DNA from: Rummeliibacillus sp. POC4
GTDB lineage: Bacteria > Bacillota > Bacilli > Bacillales_A > Planococcaceae
NCBI RefSeq assembly: GCF_003576525.1
Contig: NZ_QWUA01000005.1
Coordinates: 91,638 to 155,637 of the forward strand
Length of the DNA: 64,000 bases
Direction of reading: 5' to 3'
Below are positions 9,588 to 20,285 of this stretch, piece after piece (the first letter of the stretch is position 1; each line of letters opens with the position of its first letter). Made by a program: the position numbers and the translations under genes. The notes under the pieces were generated by a model, which worked only from the letters and a program-made list of their open reading frames with translations, was not told where the DNA came from and made no database searches.

Positions 9588-11912
9588 CTGAAACCACAAT
9601 ATGATAACTTGCCACAGATACTCAAAAGTAAGCCACAGTTTTGCTGTTGGAAATATGAAGAGCGAAGTGGTAGAAAAACCAAAGTTCCCTATAACCCGGT
9701 AACAGGAAAAAGGGCAAAACCAAATCAACATGGTACATTTAAAGATTTTAGTTCGGCGGTAGCTGCTATAAGTGATTATGATGGTATCGGATTTTTGGTG
9801 GGTAATGACATATGTGTTATCGACTTAGATGATTGCTTTGATAGTGGTGGTAAGCTTAAGCCTGTTACCCAAAATGTTGTAGAGGCTTTTAGTGGTTGCT
9901 ATATGGAACACAGTCCATCTGAAAAAGGGCTTCATATTTTCTTTAAGGCCACAGGCTATGACTTCGACAAAGCAAAATACTATGTCAACAACAGAAAGCT
10001 AGGAGTTGAGATCTATGTATCAGGGGCAACAAACCGATTTGTTACCGTAACGGGAAATATGTTTGCAGATGGTGATATAGCGGAGAAATCGTATGAATTA
10101 CAGATGATACTAGACAAGTATATGTTGCGTCCTACCCCTGTGAAGCAAATTCTGGATGCAGAAAGTCAATCCTATTTGTCTGACAAGTCTGTTATTGAGA
10201 AGGCTTTAAAATCGGCAAACAGAGAAAGGTTCAAAGCATTATGGCAGGGAGATACATCTGGTTATGCTTCTGCCAGTGAAGCTGATTTGGCACTTTGCGG
10301 TATGCTGGCATTTTGGTGTGGCAGGGATATTGGGCAGATGGACAGACTTTTCCGAAAAAGCGGCCTAATGCGGGATAAATGGAATAGACCACAGTCCGGT
10401 AGTACTTATGGAATGATAACCATAGAAAAAGCAATCGCAAATGTTACCGAAATATACAAACCAGGTGGCAAGCATTCATCAGCTACAGAAGATTTTAGTG
10501 AATGTTCTCTTACTGACTTTAAGCCTGAGAGTAACGATCGCTACCCTTGGACGGATATTGGGGCAAGCAGGCTGTTTGCTGATTATTATAAATTTTTTGC
10601 CCGCTATGTTCCTGAAAGGAAAATGTGGTTTTGCTATGCGAATGGCATTTGGATTCCTGATGTCGGTAATCTAAAAGTAATGGAAATGTGTAAATCATTG
10701 GCTAATCAACTGCTAACCTATGCTTTGACTATTCAGGATGAACATCAAAGAAAGGCATACATTGACTATTGCCGAAAGTGGCAGTCAAGAAGATACCGAG
10801 AAACGGTGCTTAAGGATGCACAGAGCGTATATCCCATATCAATGGCTGAATTTGACCAAGACCCGCTTATGCTCAACTGTGCCAATGGGACATTGTTTTT
10901 AATGTCTATGGATTTTCGTCCCCACAACAGCGAGGACAGACTCACAAAGATATCTGGTGTTAAATATGACCCGGAAGCAAAAAGTGAGCGATGGGATAGA
11001 TTTATTCATGAGATTATGAGCGGAGATGAGGAAAAGGCAAAATTCCTCCAAAAAGCCTTTGGCTACAGTATCAGCGGAGACACTCGGTATGAATGCCTGT
11101 TTGTTCTCTATGGTGCTACAACTCGAAACGGTAAAGGTACGCTATGTGAGAGCGTTCTTAAGGTATTAGGCAGTTATGGCTGTACCGCAAGGCCGGAGAC
11201 TATCAGTCTGAAAAAGAACAATAACAGTTCAAGTCCAAGTGAAGATATTGCCCGGCTTGCAGGAGTACGCTTTGTGAATATCTCCGAACCTAGCAGAGGA
11301 CTTGTCCTAAATGCTGCACAGGTAAAAAGCATGACGGGTGGTGACACCATCAACGCAAGGTTTCTACATGAGAATTCTTTTGACTTTTCACCAAAGTTTA
11401 AGCTGTATATCAACACCAATTATCTGCCCGTTATTACGGATATGACGTTGTTTTCCAGTGGCAGAGTGGTAATTATCCCTTTTGAACGACACTTCGATGA
11501 AAGCGAGCAGGATAAAAACTTAAAACGTGAATTCGCCAAAGCGAAAAATCAGAGTGCTATCCTCAACTGGCTAATTGAAGGCTATCAGTTGTTAAAGAAG
11601 GAAGGCTTGACTTTACCTGATTCCGTTAAGACAGCAACGGAGGCTTATAAACGTGACAGCGACAAAATAGCATTATTTTTCGAGGATGCCTTGGAGGAAA
11701 GTCCCAACAGTGAGGTGCGCACATCCGAAGTGTATGCCCGGTATCAGCGTTGGTGCAGTGCCAATGGATGTTATTCGGAGAATGCAAGAAACTTCAAACA
11801 AGCCTTAACAGCTATCGCCCGTGTAGAACGGAAACGACCACGTTCTGGTGGTGGAATGACCACAATGCTTATCGGATATAAGCTGACAGAAGAAGAATTT
11901 TTTCTTATTTAA
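9588..11912 (+). CDS. Prim-pol / D5-type helicase replication protein of the element
   Basis: This is a phage- and plasmid-type bifunctional primase-helicase of about 774 residues. The N-terminal prim-pol domain carries the metal motif VIDLDD and the SEKGLHIFF segment. The C-terminal half is a D5_N/poxvirus D5-like SF3 ATPase with Walker A GATTRNGKGT (about residues 509-518), a following Asn/Glu-rich Walker B region (VRFVNISEP) and KLYINTNYLP. The best start is CTG at 9588: aaggaggtg lies 7 bp upstream, and the resulting N-terminus MKPQYDNLPQILK resembles those of phage primases. TTG at 9609 is the alternative, but has no ribosome binding site. It presumably starts replication of the excised element. 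Confidence 0.88.
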   Translation: MKPQYDNLPQILKSKPQFCCWKYEERSGRKTKVPYNPVTGKRAKPNQHGTFKDFSSAVAAISDYDGIGFLVGNDICVIDLDDCFDSGGKLKPVTQNVVEAFSGCYMEHSPSEKGLHIFFKATGYDFDKAKYYVNNRKLGVEIYVSGATNRFVTVTGNMFADGDIAEKSYELQMILDKYMLRPTPVKQILDAESQSYLSDKSVIEKALKSANRERFKALWQGDTSGYASASEADLALCGMLAFWCGRDIGQMDRLFRKSGLMRDKWNRPQSGSTYGMITIEKAIANVTEIYKPGGKHSSATEDFSECSLTDFKPESNDRYPWTDIGASRLFADYYKFFARYVPERKMWFCYANGIWIPDVGNLKVMEMCKSLANQLLTYALTIQDEHQRKAYIDYCRKWQSRRYRETVLKDAQSVYPISMAEFDQDPLMLNCANGTLFLMSMDFRPHNSEDRLTKISGVKYDPEAKSERWDRFIHEIMSGDEEKAKFLQKAFGYSISGDTRYECLFVLYGATTRNGKGTLCESVLKVLGSYGCTARPETISLKKNNNSSSPSEDIARLAGVRFVNISEPSRGLVLNAAQVKSMTGGDTINARFLHENSFDFSPKFKLYINTNYLPVITDMTLFSSGRVVIIPFERHFDESEQDKNLKREFAKAKNQSAILNWLIEGYQLLKKEGLTLPDSVKTATEAYKRDSDKIALFFEDALEESPNSEVRTSEVYARYQRWCSANGCYSENARNFKQALTAIARVERKRPRSGGGMTTMLIGYKLTEEEFFLI

Positions 11913-11919
11913 ACACAGT

Positions 11920-12005
11920 GTAGCAGCTTGTAGCAAGAAAAACAGGTTATATAAAAAATCGCTCTCGTATAGAGAGTTTAGTTTTTACCTGCTACATCTT
12001 GCTAC
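11920..12005. repeat. Iteron-like inverted repeat array, GTAGCA x2 and TGCTAC x2
   Basis: GTAGCA occurs at 11920 and 11930, and its complement TGCTAC at 11990 and 12000, each pair spaced exactly 10 bp (one helical turn). The two pairs face each other around a small hairpin (CTCTCgtataGAGAG near 11963-11977) and form a long imperfect palindrome. Location right after the replication gene suggests an origin or an autoregulatory operator. Function is inferred. Confidence 0.55.
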
Positions 12006-12057
12006 AAAGCTTAATACCACTGAAAACACTGGATACAACTTAATGTGTTGATAACAA

Positions 12058-12165
12058 CCCCTAAGGGGAGGTCAAATCTCCACACCTTTTCATTTGGACA
12101 ACGGGCGTGGGGCAACGCGTAAAAAAACGCGGTTTCAAACGGGATATATACCCCACAATCAATTT
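12058..12165. other. Phage-like G-rich intergenic segment
   Basis: This contains the palindrome CCCCTAAGGGG (12058-12068), ggag...ctcc, and a G-rich run gggcgtggggcaacgcg followed by a second cgcg copy after an A-run. It looks unlike the AT-rich host spacer DNA. A packaging (cos-like) site or a scar of deleted phage genes is possible but unproven. Confidence 0.25.
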
Positions 12166-12186
12166 TAATTTAGGAGGTAAAGGCTT

Positions 12187-13086
12187 ATGGCAACATCAAC
12201 AACTTATAATAGAGCGTTTTGGAATGTTATGAAAGGAAAAGAAGAAAATAATCAAAATCTAAGCGAGGGCTTTGATAATGCAGGAGCCTATGTCGTACCA
12301 GACGAGTTCCGAGAAGGCTTTAACACTGCTTTGGCAAAGGAGAATATATTCCGCAGATTTGCTACTGTTATCAATCTATCTTCTGCAGAAGGTAAAATTC
12401 AAGCGGTATCCTCAACGGGGACAGCAGATTGGGTTGAAGACGGAGATCCAATCCCCGAAAGTGCCGATACATTTACACAGTTTCTGGTGAAATCATACAA
12501 GCTGGCATCTCTTGTCAAGCTAAACCGCTCATTCGTCACCGATATGAACTTTAATCTTGAAAAATATCTGATGGGTGATTTTGCGAAGCGTTTTGGCAAG
12601 GCTGAGGAAAATGCATTACTTAATGGAAATGGCACAACACAGCCAACAGGTATCCTTACAGCAGATGGAGATGTAACTACAGCAGATAGTGCTACCATCT
12701 CTTTTGATGAGATTATCTCTCTGTATTTTTCATTAAAAGCTGAATACCGAAATAACGCTGTGTTTATCATGCACGATAATACAGCTATGCTTCTTAGAAC
12801 CCTTAAGGATACAAGCGGCAGTTATCTGTGGAATCCTTCAGATAACACCATCTTCGGAAAGCCTGTAGTTACCTCTCCATATATGCCTACAGTATCAGCA
12901 GGAGCAAAAAGCATTGTAATTGGAGATTTATCTTATTACTGGCTGATTGAGCGTCAGCCAATAACAATAAAAAAATTAAATGAGTTATATGCATTGCAGG
13001 GGCAAATTGGATTTTCTGCTTACGAGAGATTGGATGGCAAGCTAATTCAACCGGATGCTCTGAAAATATTACAAATAAAAGCTTAA
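12187..13086 (+). CDS. HK97-fold phage major capsid protein, mature-like form
   Basis: This 299-residue protein is preceded by an excellent ribosome binding site (taggaggtaaag). It has the family signatures: ending of the N-arm at NLSEGFDNAGAYVVPDEF, the central ENALLNGNGTTQPTGIL segment, TISFDEIISLYFSLKAEYRNNAVFIMHDNT and the C-terminal strand region. HK97-type precursors are usually near 385-400 residues because of an N-terminal delta/scaffold domain of about 100 residues that a protease removes. This protein begins almost where the mature form begins. It is the only virion gene in the element; portal, protease, terminase and tail genes are absent. Confidence 0.88.
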   Translation: MATSTTYNRAFWNVMKGKEENNQNLSEGFDNAGAYVVPDEFREGFNTALAKENIFRRFATVINLSSAEGKIQAVSSTGTADWVEDGDPIPESADTFTQFLVKSYKLASLVKLNRSFVTDMNFNLEKYLMGDFAKRFGKAEENALLNGNGTTQPTGILTADGDVTTADSATISFDEIISLYFSLKAEYRNNAVFIMHDNTAMLLRTLKDTSGSYLWNPSDNTIFGKPVVTSPYMPTVSAGAKSIVIGDLSYYWLIERQPITIKKLNELYALQGQIGFSAYERLDGKLIQPDALKILQIKA

Positions 13087-13161
13087 ATGATGGATTAGGC
13101 ACTGAGTCATCAATTCAGCTCAGTGCCATTCCTTCAAAACTTTCGGACAGGAGGTCACGAT

Positions 13162-13365
13162 ATGGAAAACCAAAGTAACAGCCGCACAACCAAATCCGAT
13201 ATCGGAGGTACGGTCTATGTGGTGGAATCACGAGTAAGTGATTCAGCAAAGGAAAGTGCATATTCCAAGTTGAAACGGCTGATTACGGTCAACGCAAAAA
13301 ACCTTTCAAAGTTATCAGATAGTTCATATAAACCCACGGAAATCAACTCGACCTCTTCAAGGTAG
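13162..13365 (+). CDS. TnpW-like small transposon-encoded protein
   Basis: This encodes 67 residues with a good ribosome binding site (caggaggtc, before ATG 13162). The segment IGGTVYVVESRVSD...AYSKLKRLI matches the pattern of small TnpW-family proteins that sit next to TnpX-type recombinase genes in Tn4451-like elements. No catalytic motif is visible and the biochemical role is unknown. Its position 57 bp before the recombinase gene suggests joint transcription and a possible accessory role in excision or integration (inference). Confidence 0.65.
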   Translation: MENQSNSRTTKSDIGGTVYVVESRVSDSAKESAYSKLKRLITVNAKNLSKLSDSSYKPTEINSTSSR

Positions 13366-15075
<1,710 letters not shown>

Positions 15076-15084
15076 ACGAAAAAC

Positions 15085-15120
15085 GGCATAGCCGAATTTC
15101 AACGACTATGCCAAATTTTT
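15085..15120 (+). terminator. Terminator of the recombinase gene
   Basis: Stem arms GGCATAG (15085-15091) and CTATGCC (15106-15112) are followed by aaattttt. It lies 10 bp after the recombinase stop codon. Confidence 0.65.
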
Positions 15121-15133
15121 CAGGAATTATAAA

Positions 15134-15180
15134 TCCCTATCTGACCGCTCCTAATGAAGCTCTTTTTTATTTTTAAGTCA
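15134..15180 (+). other. Right attachment junction (attR) and orphaned terminator T-tract
   Basis: Bases 15134-15149 (tccctatctgaccgct) are the inverted partner of 1010-1025. The core TAATGAAGC (15152-15160) matches the left core. The flank continues as tcttttttattttt, a T-tract with no hairpin in front. Joined to host bases 996-1004 it restores a stem GGGCTTC/GAAGCTC with a 5-base loop. The rest of the gap up to the chemoreceptor gene at 15388 is AT-rich leader DNA with no other feature seen. Confidence 0.75.
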
Positions 15181-15387
15181 AAAACATTTATTATTTAAAT
15201 GATTTTTTTTGGTAATAATATGAATAAAGTACTATATACATAGTTAAAATGAATTAAATTAAAAGGTGCATAAAAGTGTTTTTGTGTGTATTATAATAAA
15301 TAAATCGTATTGAATTTTACAATTGTTGGATAATATATATAGTCGGATATGTGTGAACTATAGAGAAGGTTATAGGAGGAAGTAGAG

Positions 15388-17133
15388 ATGTTTACAAAGG
15401 CAAAAAAACACTATCAATATTATTCAGAGAAGTTAGAATCGGATATTGACGCAAATGAACGTTTTCAACTGAAATTAGACTTTCTTGGGTTATCTTCTAT
15501 TAGAAGAGCAGCTGTGCAGAATTTAAAAAAATTATATGAAACACACAATAAAGAAATATTAGATACCTTCTACAATCGTTTGATGGCATTTACTAAATTT
15601 AGTAGCGTGATCAATCAATATTCTAATGTAGACCGATTGAAGATAACCTTTGATCAACATTTAAAGAGCTTATTTGATAGTAAATTAGATTTACAGTATA
15701 TATTTGATCGGCGGAAAATTGCTTATACACATGCAAAGATCGGAGTATTGCCAGACTGGATGATTTCAGCCTATACAATTATAAATCAGGTGTTTATACC
15801 GTTAATCGCAGAAAAGTATAAACATGATCGTTCGAAAATGTTGGATGTCCTTCTCGCTTATGAAACTCTTGTAAGTATCGATCAACAAATTATTGTAGAA
15901 ACGTATATTGAAATCCAAGCAGGTTCAATTATAAACGGACTGGGAGAAATTATTGCCTATAACACACAACTAGATCAGATAAAAAATTTAATACAGTTTG
16001 AAGAGCAGCAAAAGCTTGATGTTATATCGGCTGGTGTTTCAATGGAACAGCTTGAAACAAGTATTGAAGAGGTTTCAGCTTCAATAATAGATTTATCAAA
16101 GAATACTCAAAATTCATTGGAGGAATTAAGCGATGGAACATTATCCCTTCAAGCGATCAATGATATCTTAAAAGAAACAAATCAAGGCCACGAAAATGTA
16201 AAGTTAAATGTTAATGAATTAGTAAATAGAGTAAACAACGTTGAACAATTAGTCGAATTTATCAAAGAAATAGCAGAACAAACCAACTTATTAGCATTAA
16301 ATGCTTCAATTGAAGCTGCTCGTGCTGGAGAAGCAGGAAAAGGTTTTGCTGTTGTAGCAGAGGAAGTAAGAAAATTAGCTGATAATGCAAAATCATCTGC
16401 ACAATCCATTCACGAAGATATTCAACGTCTTCTGGTCATTACAAAAAATATTAGTTCGCTTACAAATGAAACTTCAGAAGACTTACATAAAAGTGTTAAG
16501 AAAACAGCGGAAGTAACGACTACCTTATCGTTAGTAAATGAGACTTTACAGCATCAAGGAGAAAGTATTGAACAAATTGCAGCCGCATCACAGCAACAGG
16601 CTGCTGCTGCAAATGATATCACGACAAGGAACCAAAATATTGCCGAAAATGCAAAAAGAAGTAGAAAAATTTCAAATGATACAGGTGAAGCAATATACAC
16701 TCTAAGTAAAATGATTAATAATTACCGTATTAACACTATTTCAAAGAACTTTATTATAAGTCAGGAAGATATCGTATCTTTGACTATTACAGATCATCTT
16801 TTATGGAGATGGCGTATTTATAATCTTTTACTAGGTTTTGAAAAGATGACAGTCGCTGATATTACATCCTATAGAGATTCTCATCTTGGAAAATGGTATT
16901 ATACCCAAGGAAAAAAGTTATATGGTGATGAACCTGTTTTTAAAGAAATCGAGGAACCCCATCAACTTGTTCATGAAGTAGCAAGACAAGCGGTACAAGC
17001 ATATAACGACGGAAATATAGAATTAGCTGAAAAGTATTTAGTTGAAGTAGAAATGTATTCTAAAATTGTCATTGAAAAGTTAACAAGATTAAAAGAAATC
17101 ATTATTTCGTCTAAAGAGCCTTATCTACAGTAG
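15388..17133 (+). CDS. HemAT-like globin-coupled chemoreceptor with C-terminal CZB domain
   Basis: This is a soluble 581-residue methyl-accepting protein with no membrane segments. An N-terminal protoglobin sensor domain (about 20-180) has the probable proximal heme ligand His115 in [13 protein letters not shown]. The MCP signalling hairpin contains the conserved tip [21 protein letters not shown] (quoted in part: [18 protein letters not shown]). The tail is a CZB-type zinc domain with His470, His525 and His529, but the usual Cys of the C-R-L-G-K-W motif is Ser498 (SHLGKWY). B. subtilis HemAT, an oxygen sensor for aerotaxis, is about 430 residues and lacks this tail. The start follows aggaggaag. 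It probably signals oxygen or another heme ligand to CheA. Confidence 0.88.
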   Translation: MFTKAKKHYQYYSEKLESDIDANERFQLKLDFLGLSSIRRAAVQNLKKLYETHNKEILDTFYNRLMAFTKFSSVINQYSNVDRLKITFDQHLKSLFDSKLDLQYIFDRRKIAYTHAKIGVLPDWMISAYTIINQVFIPLIAEKYKHDRSKMLDVLLAYETLVSIDQQIIVETYIEIQAGSIINGLGEIIAYNTQLDQIKNLIQFEEQQKLDVISAGVSMEQLETSIEEVSASIIDLSKNTQNSLEELSDGTLSLQAINDILKETNQGHENVKLNVNELVNRVNNVEQLVEFIKEIAEQTNLLALNASIEAARAGEAGKGFAVVAEEVRKLADNAKSSAQSIHEDIQRLLVITKNISSLTNETSEDLHKSVKKTAEVTTTLSLVNETLQHQGESIEQIAAASQQQAAAANDITTRNQNIAENAKRSRKISNDTGEAIYTLSKMINNYRINTISKNFIISQEDIVSLTITDHLLWRWRIYNLLLGFEKMTVADITSYRDSHLGKWYYTQGKKLYGDEPVFKEIEEPHQLVHEVARQAVQAYNDGNIELAEKYLVEVEMYSKIVIEKLTRLKEIIISSKEPYLQ

Positions 17134-17153
17134 AACTTTAAAGTGAATTTATA

Positions 17154-17199
17154 AGACCCTTACATGTGAGTATTCGCTAACGTGTAATGGTTCTTTTTA
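17154..17199 (+). terminator. Terminator of the chemoreceptor gene
   Basis: Imperfect arms agacccttacatgt (17154-17167) and acgtgtaatggttct (17180-17194) are followed by ttttat. The remaining spacer to 17471 holds an inverted repeat TTAAGT(N8)ACTTAA at 17339-17358, a possible operator, and nothing else I can support. Confidence 0.6.
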
Positions 17200-17471
17200 T
17201 ATAGAAGATATTCAACATGATTCTGACCTATTTGAATACTGTGTAGGTATCCCGATAAAAATTATAGGAAAAGGGAAAATAGTCTTTGTACGAAGCTACA
17301 AATAATGTGGTATCGTAGAAAATAAATAGGACAGTATATTAAGTTAAACTTTACTTAATAGAAGCTTTTATATGTTTATAGAGGATAAAATGAAGTTGTA
17401 AAAGAAATTTAATGTTTTTTTGCAACTTATTGTTATATAATTTGTCCTGTTATTATAGAAAGAAGAAATGA

Positions 17472-18077
17472 GTGACGAAGTTGTCTTATATACTTCAATA
17501 TACACTTGATATGATGATTGTCATGATTATTGCAATTCCATTTGTTGTGTATATACGCTTTAAATCAAGAGAAAAAAAGAGCAAAGTCCTAATCAATCGA
17601 TGGCATGAATTTGGAATAATGACTTTATGGGTGTACTTAATCGGTTTATTTTATGAAACGATTGTTCCGAAAAATGGCGTTAGTTTTCAATATGCAGAAA
17701 TGAGACTTCAAAATCTAGATTCACTAGGAATAAACTTTCATTTGTTTCGTGTTTTTACGGATGTGTACAATGCCATTCATTATTTAGACTTATGGCAACC
17801 GTTTTTCATTAACTTTCTTGGTAACATAGCAATTTTTATGCCAATTGGTTTTTTACTTCCTTTACTTTGGCGTAAAATGGAGAGATTCTTCATTGTATTA
17901 GTTACTGGACTAGGATTGTCATTGTTTATAGAAATAATGCAACTACCTCAGTATAGAAGTACAGACGTGGATGATTTATGGTTGAACACATTAGGCGCCA
18001 TAATCGGTTTTGCCATCTATAAGTACTTAGTAAAACAAATACCTAATTTAAGAAATAGATTTAAAGTATTTGTTTAG
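17472..18077 (+). CDS. VanZ-like family membrane protein
   Basis: This 201-residue protein starts at GTG. It has about four to five transmembrane helices. The VanZ-family core is clear: NFLGNIAIFMPIGFLLPLLW, then LSLFIEIMQLPQYRSTDVDD and LNTLGAIIGFAIY (short pieces quoted). VanZ of Tn1546 confers low-level teicoplanin resistance by an unknown mechanism; most chromosomal homologues have no assigned role. The ribosome binding site is weak (agaagaa). The gene is followed closely by a small Fur-regulated-basic-protein-like gene. Confidence 0.8.
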   Translation: MTKLSYILQYTLDMMIVMIIAIPFVVYIRFKSREKKSKVLINRWHEFGIMTLWVYLIGLFYETIVPKNGVSFQYAEMRLQNLDSLGINFHLFRVFTDVYNAIHYLDLWQPFFINFLGNIAIFMPIGFLLPLLWRKMERFFIVLVTGLGLSLFIEIMQLPQYRSTDVDDLWLNTLGAIIGFAIYKYLVKQIPNLRNRFKVFV

Positions 18078-18125
18078 AGGAGTATCAGAAAATAGTCACT
18101 AACGGTAAGGCAAGAAGGGGATTTT

Positions 18126-18278
18126 TTGAACAACAAGAAAATAACAGCTGAAGAGCGAAAAAAAAATCATATCATCGATCATCTAATGAATCTTGGTGTA
18201 TTTAAAGTAAATGATAAGCAATTATATCAAGTATCTTTGGAAGAATTGATGAAAGAATACAAAAAGCATATAAATTAA
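18126..18278 (+). CDS. FbpA-like small basic protein
   Basis: This encodes 50 residues from TTG 18126, with aagaagggg 6 bp upstream. The pattern ERKKNHIIDHLMNLGVFKVNDKQLYQVSLEELMKEY matches the Fur-regulated basic protein A family (conserved LI..L...GVFK..D..LY.L.L..L..EY; segment given in outline). In B. subtilis FbpA is a small protein of the iron-sparing response with unclear target. Here no convincing Fur box precedes the gene, and it sits only 48 bp after the vanZ-like gene, so cotranscription is likely. Confidence 0.65.
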   Translation: MNNKKITAEERKKNHIIDHLMNLGVFKVNDKQLYQVSLEELMKEYKKHIN

Positions 18279-18279
18279 C

Positions 18280-18306
18280 AGATTGCTACATTGTGGCAAT
18301 CTTTTT
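18280..18306 (+). terminator. Terminator after the fbpA-like gene
   Basis: Perfect 7-bp stem AGATTGC (18280-18286) and GCAATCT (18296-18302) followed by TTTT. It separates the vanZ/fbpA-like pair from the asparagine-synthetase cluster. Confidence 0.75.
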
Positions 18307-18425
18307 CGGTATATGTCAAGTGAAAAAAAGAGTATAATGAAATGATGTCGAATCAAGGAAAAATACAGTAAAATGTATATTATGTATCAATTAAATAGAT
18401 GAAAATAAGATAGGAGATAAAAAAT

Positions 18426-20252
18426 ATGTGTGGATTTACAGGATTTGTTGGTGAGGTTTCAAACTCTGACGTAGTGTTAGAGAATATGATGAACCAAATC
18501 ATTCACCGTGGACCAGACTCAGCAGGGAAATTTACAGATGGTCAAGCAGCACTTGGTTTCCGTCGTTTAAGTATTATTGACTTAGCAAATGGGAGTCAAC
18601 CACTCTATAACGAAGATCAATCATTAGTATTAATCTTCAACGGTGAAATTTATAATTTCAAGGAAATTAGAAAAGATCTACTTGCAGCAGGTCATATTTT
18701 TAAAACAGATACAGACAGTGAAGTTTTACTTCATGGATATGAAGAATATGGCACTAAATTAGTACAAAAATTGCGTGGTATGTTCGCATTCGTTATTTGG
18801 GATCGTAATAAAAAACGTTTATTTGCAGCTCGTGATATGTTCGGTATTAAACCATTCTATTATGCTAAAATGAACGGAACATTACTATTTGGTTCAGAAA
18901 TTAAAAGTTTCTTACCACACCCACATTTTGAAAAAGTTTTAAATGAAAAAGCATTAAAACCTTATTTAACATTCCAATTCCCAGTTTTAAAAGAAACATT
19001 CTTTAAAGGTGTATTTAAATTACCAGCAGCTCATTACTTAACATATGAAGATGGTAAATTGGAAATCACTCGATATTGGGAACCTAAATTCAACCCAGAA
19101 GAACGTCCTCTTGATGAAATCGTAGAAGAAATTGACTCAACAGTTCGTGAATCTATTAAAGCTCATGAGTTCTCAGATCCTGACGTTCTTGTAGGTTCAT
19201 TCTTATCATCTGGTGTTGACTCAAGTTATGTAGCTTCAGTATTAAAACCAGACAAAACATTCTCTGTTGGTTTCGCAGCAGAAAAATTCTCAGAAATTGA
19301 TAATGCAAAAGAATTATCAAAAGAATTAGGTATTGAAAATGTAAATGAAGTACTAGACCCAGAGGTATGCTTCAACAAATTAGATGAGATTCAATATATG
19401 ATGGATGAACCACACTCAAATCCATCTATTGTTCCTTTATATTTCTTAGCAGAACTTGCTCGCAAACATGTTAAAGTTGTACTTTCAGGTGAAGGTGCAG
19501 ATGAATTATTTGGAGGTTACGCAGAATACGATGAACTTCCTACAATGCGTAAATACAAAAAAATCCCACAATTTATCCGTCGTCCAATCGCAGAAGTAGC
19601 TAAAGCTCTTCCAGAAATGCGCGGAAAACACTTCCTAATGCGCGGTGGTCTTCCTGTAGAACAAACATTTATTGGACAAGCTCATATTTTCGAAGAACAT
19701 GAAGCGACTGACATTTTAACAGATAAGTACAATCATGCGCCATCTGTTGCAGATATTGTAATGCCAATTTACAAAAAGGCAGCTGGTGAAGATGACTTAA
19801 CTAAAAAACAAATTCTAGATTTAAATCTTTGGTTAGTAGATGACATTCTATTAAAAGCAGATAAAATGAGTATGGCTCATTCAATTGAGTTACGTGTTCC
19901 ATTCCTTGACCGCGAAATTATGAAAGTAGCTTCTAAAGTTCCATCACATTATCGAGTGAACGAAAAAGATACAAAATATGCATTCCGTCAAGCGTCACAA
20001 AGAGCGCTACCAGATGAATGGGCACATCGTAAAAAAATTGGTTTCCCTGTACCTATCAGACTTTGGTTAAAAGAAGATAAATACTTTAACCAAATTAAAG
20101 CTACATTTGAATCACCTGAAGCTGCTCAATTCTTCGATCAACGAGCAATTGTTAAATTATTAACAGATCACTACGAAGGTAAAGCGAAAAACCAACGTAA
20201 AGTGTGGACAATTTACATGTTCTTAGTATGGTATAAAAAATACTTCGGCTAA
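18426..20252 (+). CDS. asnB: Asparagine synthetase-like glutamine amidotransferase
   Basis: This 608-residue class II glutamine-dependent amidotransferase has the N-terminal nucleophile Cys2 (MCGFTGFVG), the glutaminase motifs HRGPDS and FNGEIYN, and a C-terminal asparagine synthetase domain with the PP-loop SFLSSGVDSS and SGEGADELFGGY. The family makes L-Asn from L-Asp. Here it heads a cluster with an ATP-grasp ligase and an aspartate racemase. In lactic acid bacteria an AsnB-like enzyme (AsnH) amidates the D-Asp side chain of peptidoglycan, so this copy may amidate cell-wall D-Asp rather than free aspartate (inference). The symbol reflects the family only. Confidence 0.88.
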   Translation: MCGFTGFVGEVSNSDVVLENMMNQIIHRGPDSAGKFTDGQAALGFRRLSIIDLANGSQPLYNEDQSLVLIFNGEIYNFKEIRKDLLAAGHIFKTDTDSEVLLHGYEEYGTKLVQKLRGMFAFVIWDRNKKRLFAARDMFGIKPFYYAKMNGTLLFGSEIKSFLPHPHFEKVLNEKALKPYLTFQFPVLKETFFKGVFKLPAAHYLTYEDGKLEITRYWEPKFNPEERPLDEIVEEIDSTVRESIKAHEFSDPDVLVGSFLSSGVDSSYVASVLKPDKTFSVGFAAEKFSEIDNAKELSKELGIENVNEVLDPEVCFNKLDEIQYMMDEPHSNPSIVPLYFLAELARKHVKVVLSGEGADELFGGYAEYDELPTMRKYKKIPQFIRRPIAEVAKALPEMRGKHFLMRGGLPVEQTFIGQAHIFEEHEATDILTDKYNHAPSVADIVMPIYKKAAGEDDLTKKQILDLNLWLVDDILLKADKMSMAHSIELRVPFLDREIMKVASKVPSHYRVNEKDTKYAFRQASQRALPDEWAHRKKIGFPVPIRLWLKEDKYFNQIKATFESPEAAQFFDQRAIVKLLTDHYEGKAKNQRKVWTIYMFLVWYKKYFG

Positions 20253-20285
20253 TAATTCCTTTAGCTTAAAAGGAGATTGTCGACC

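Noticed and set aside
9362..9682. Minus-strand frame of about 106 codons overlapping the start of the replication gene
   Set aside because: No ribosome binding site, Cys/Phe-rich composition typical of a non-coding frame, and it overlaps the well-supported replication gene.
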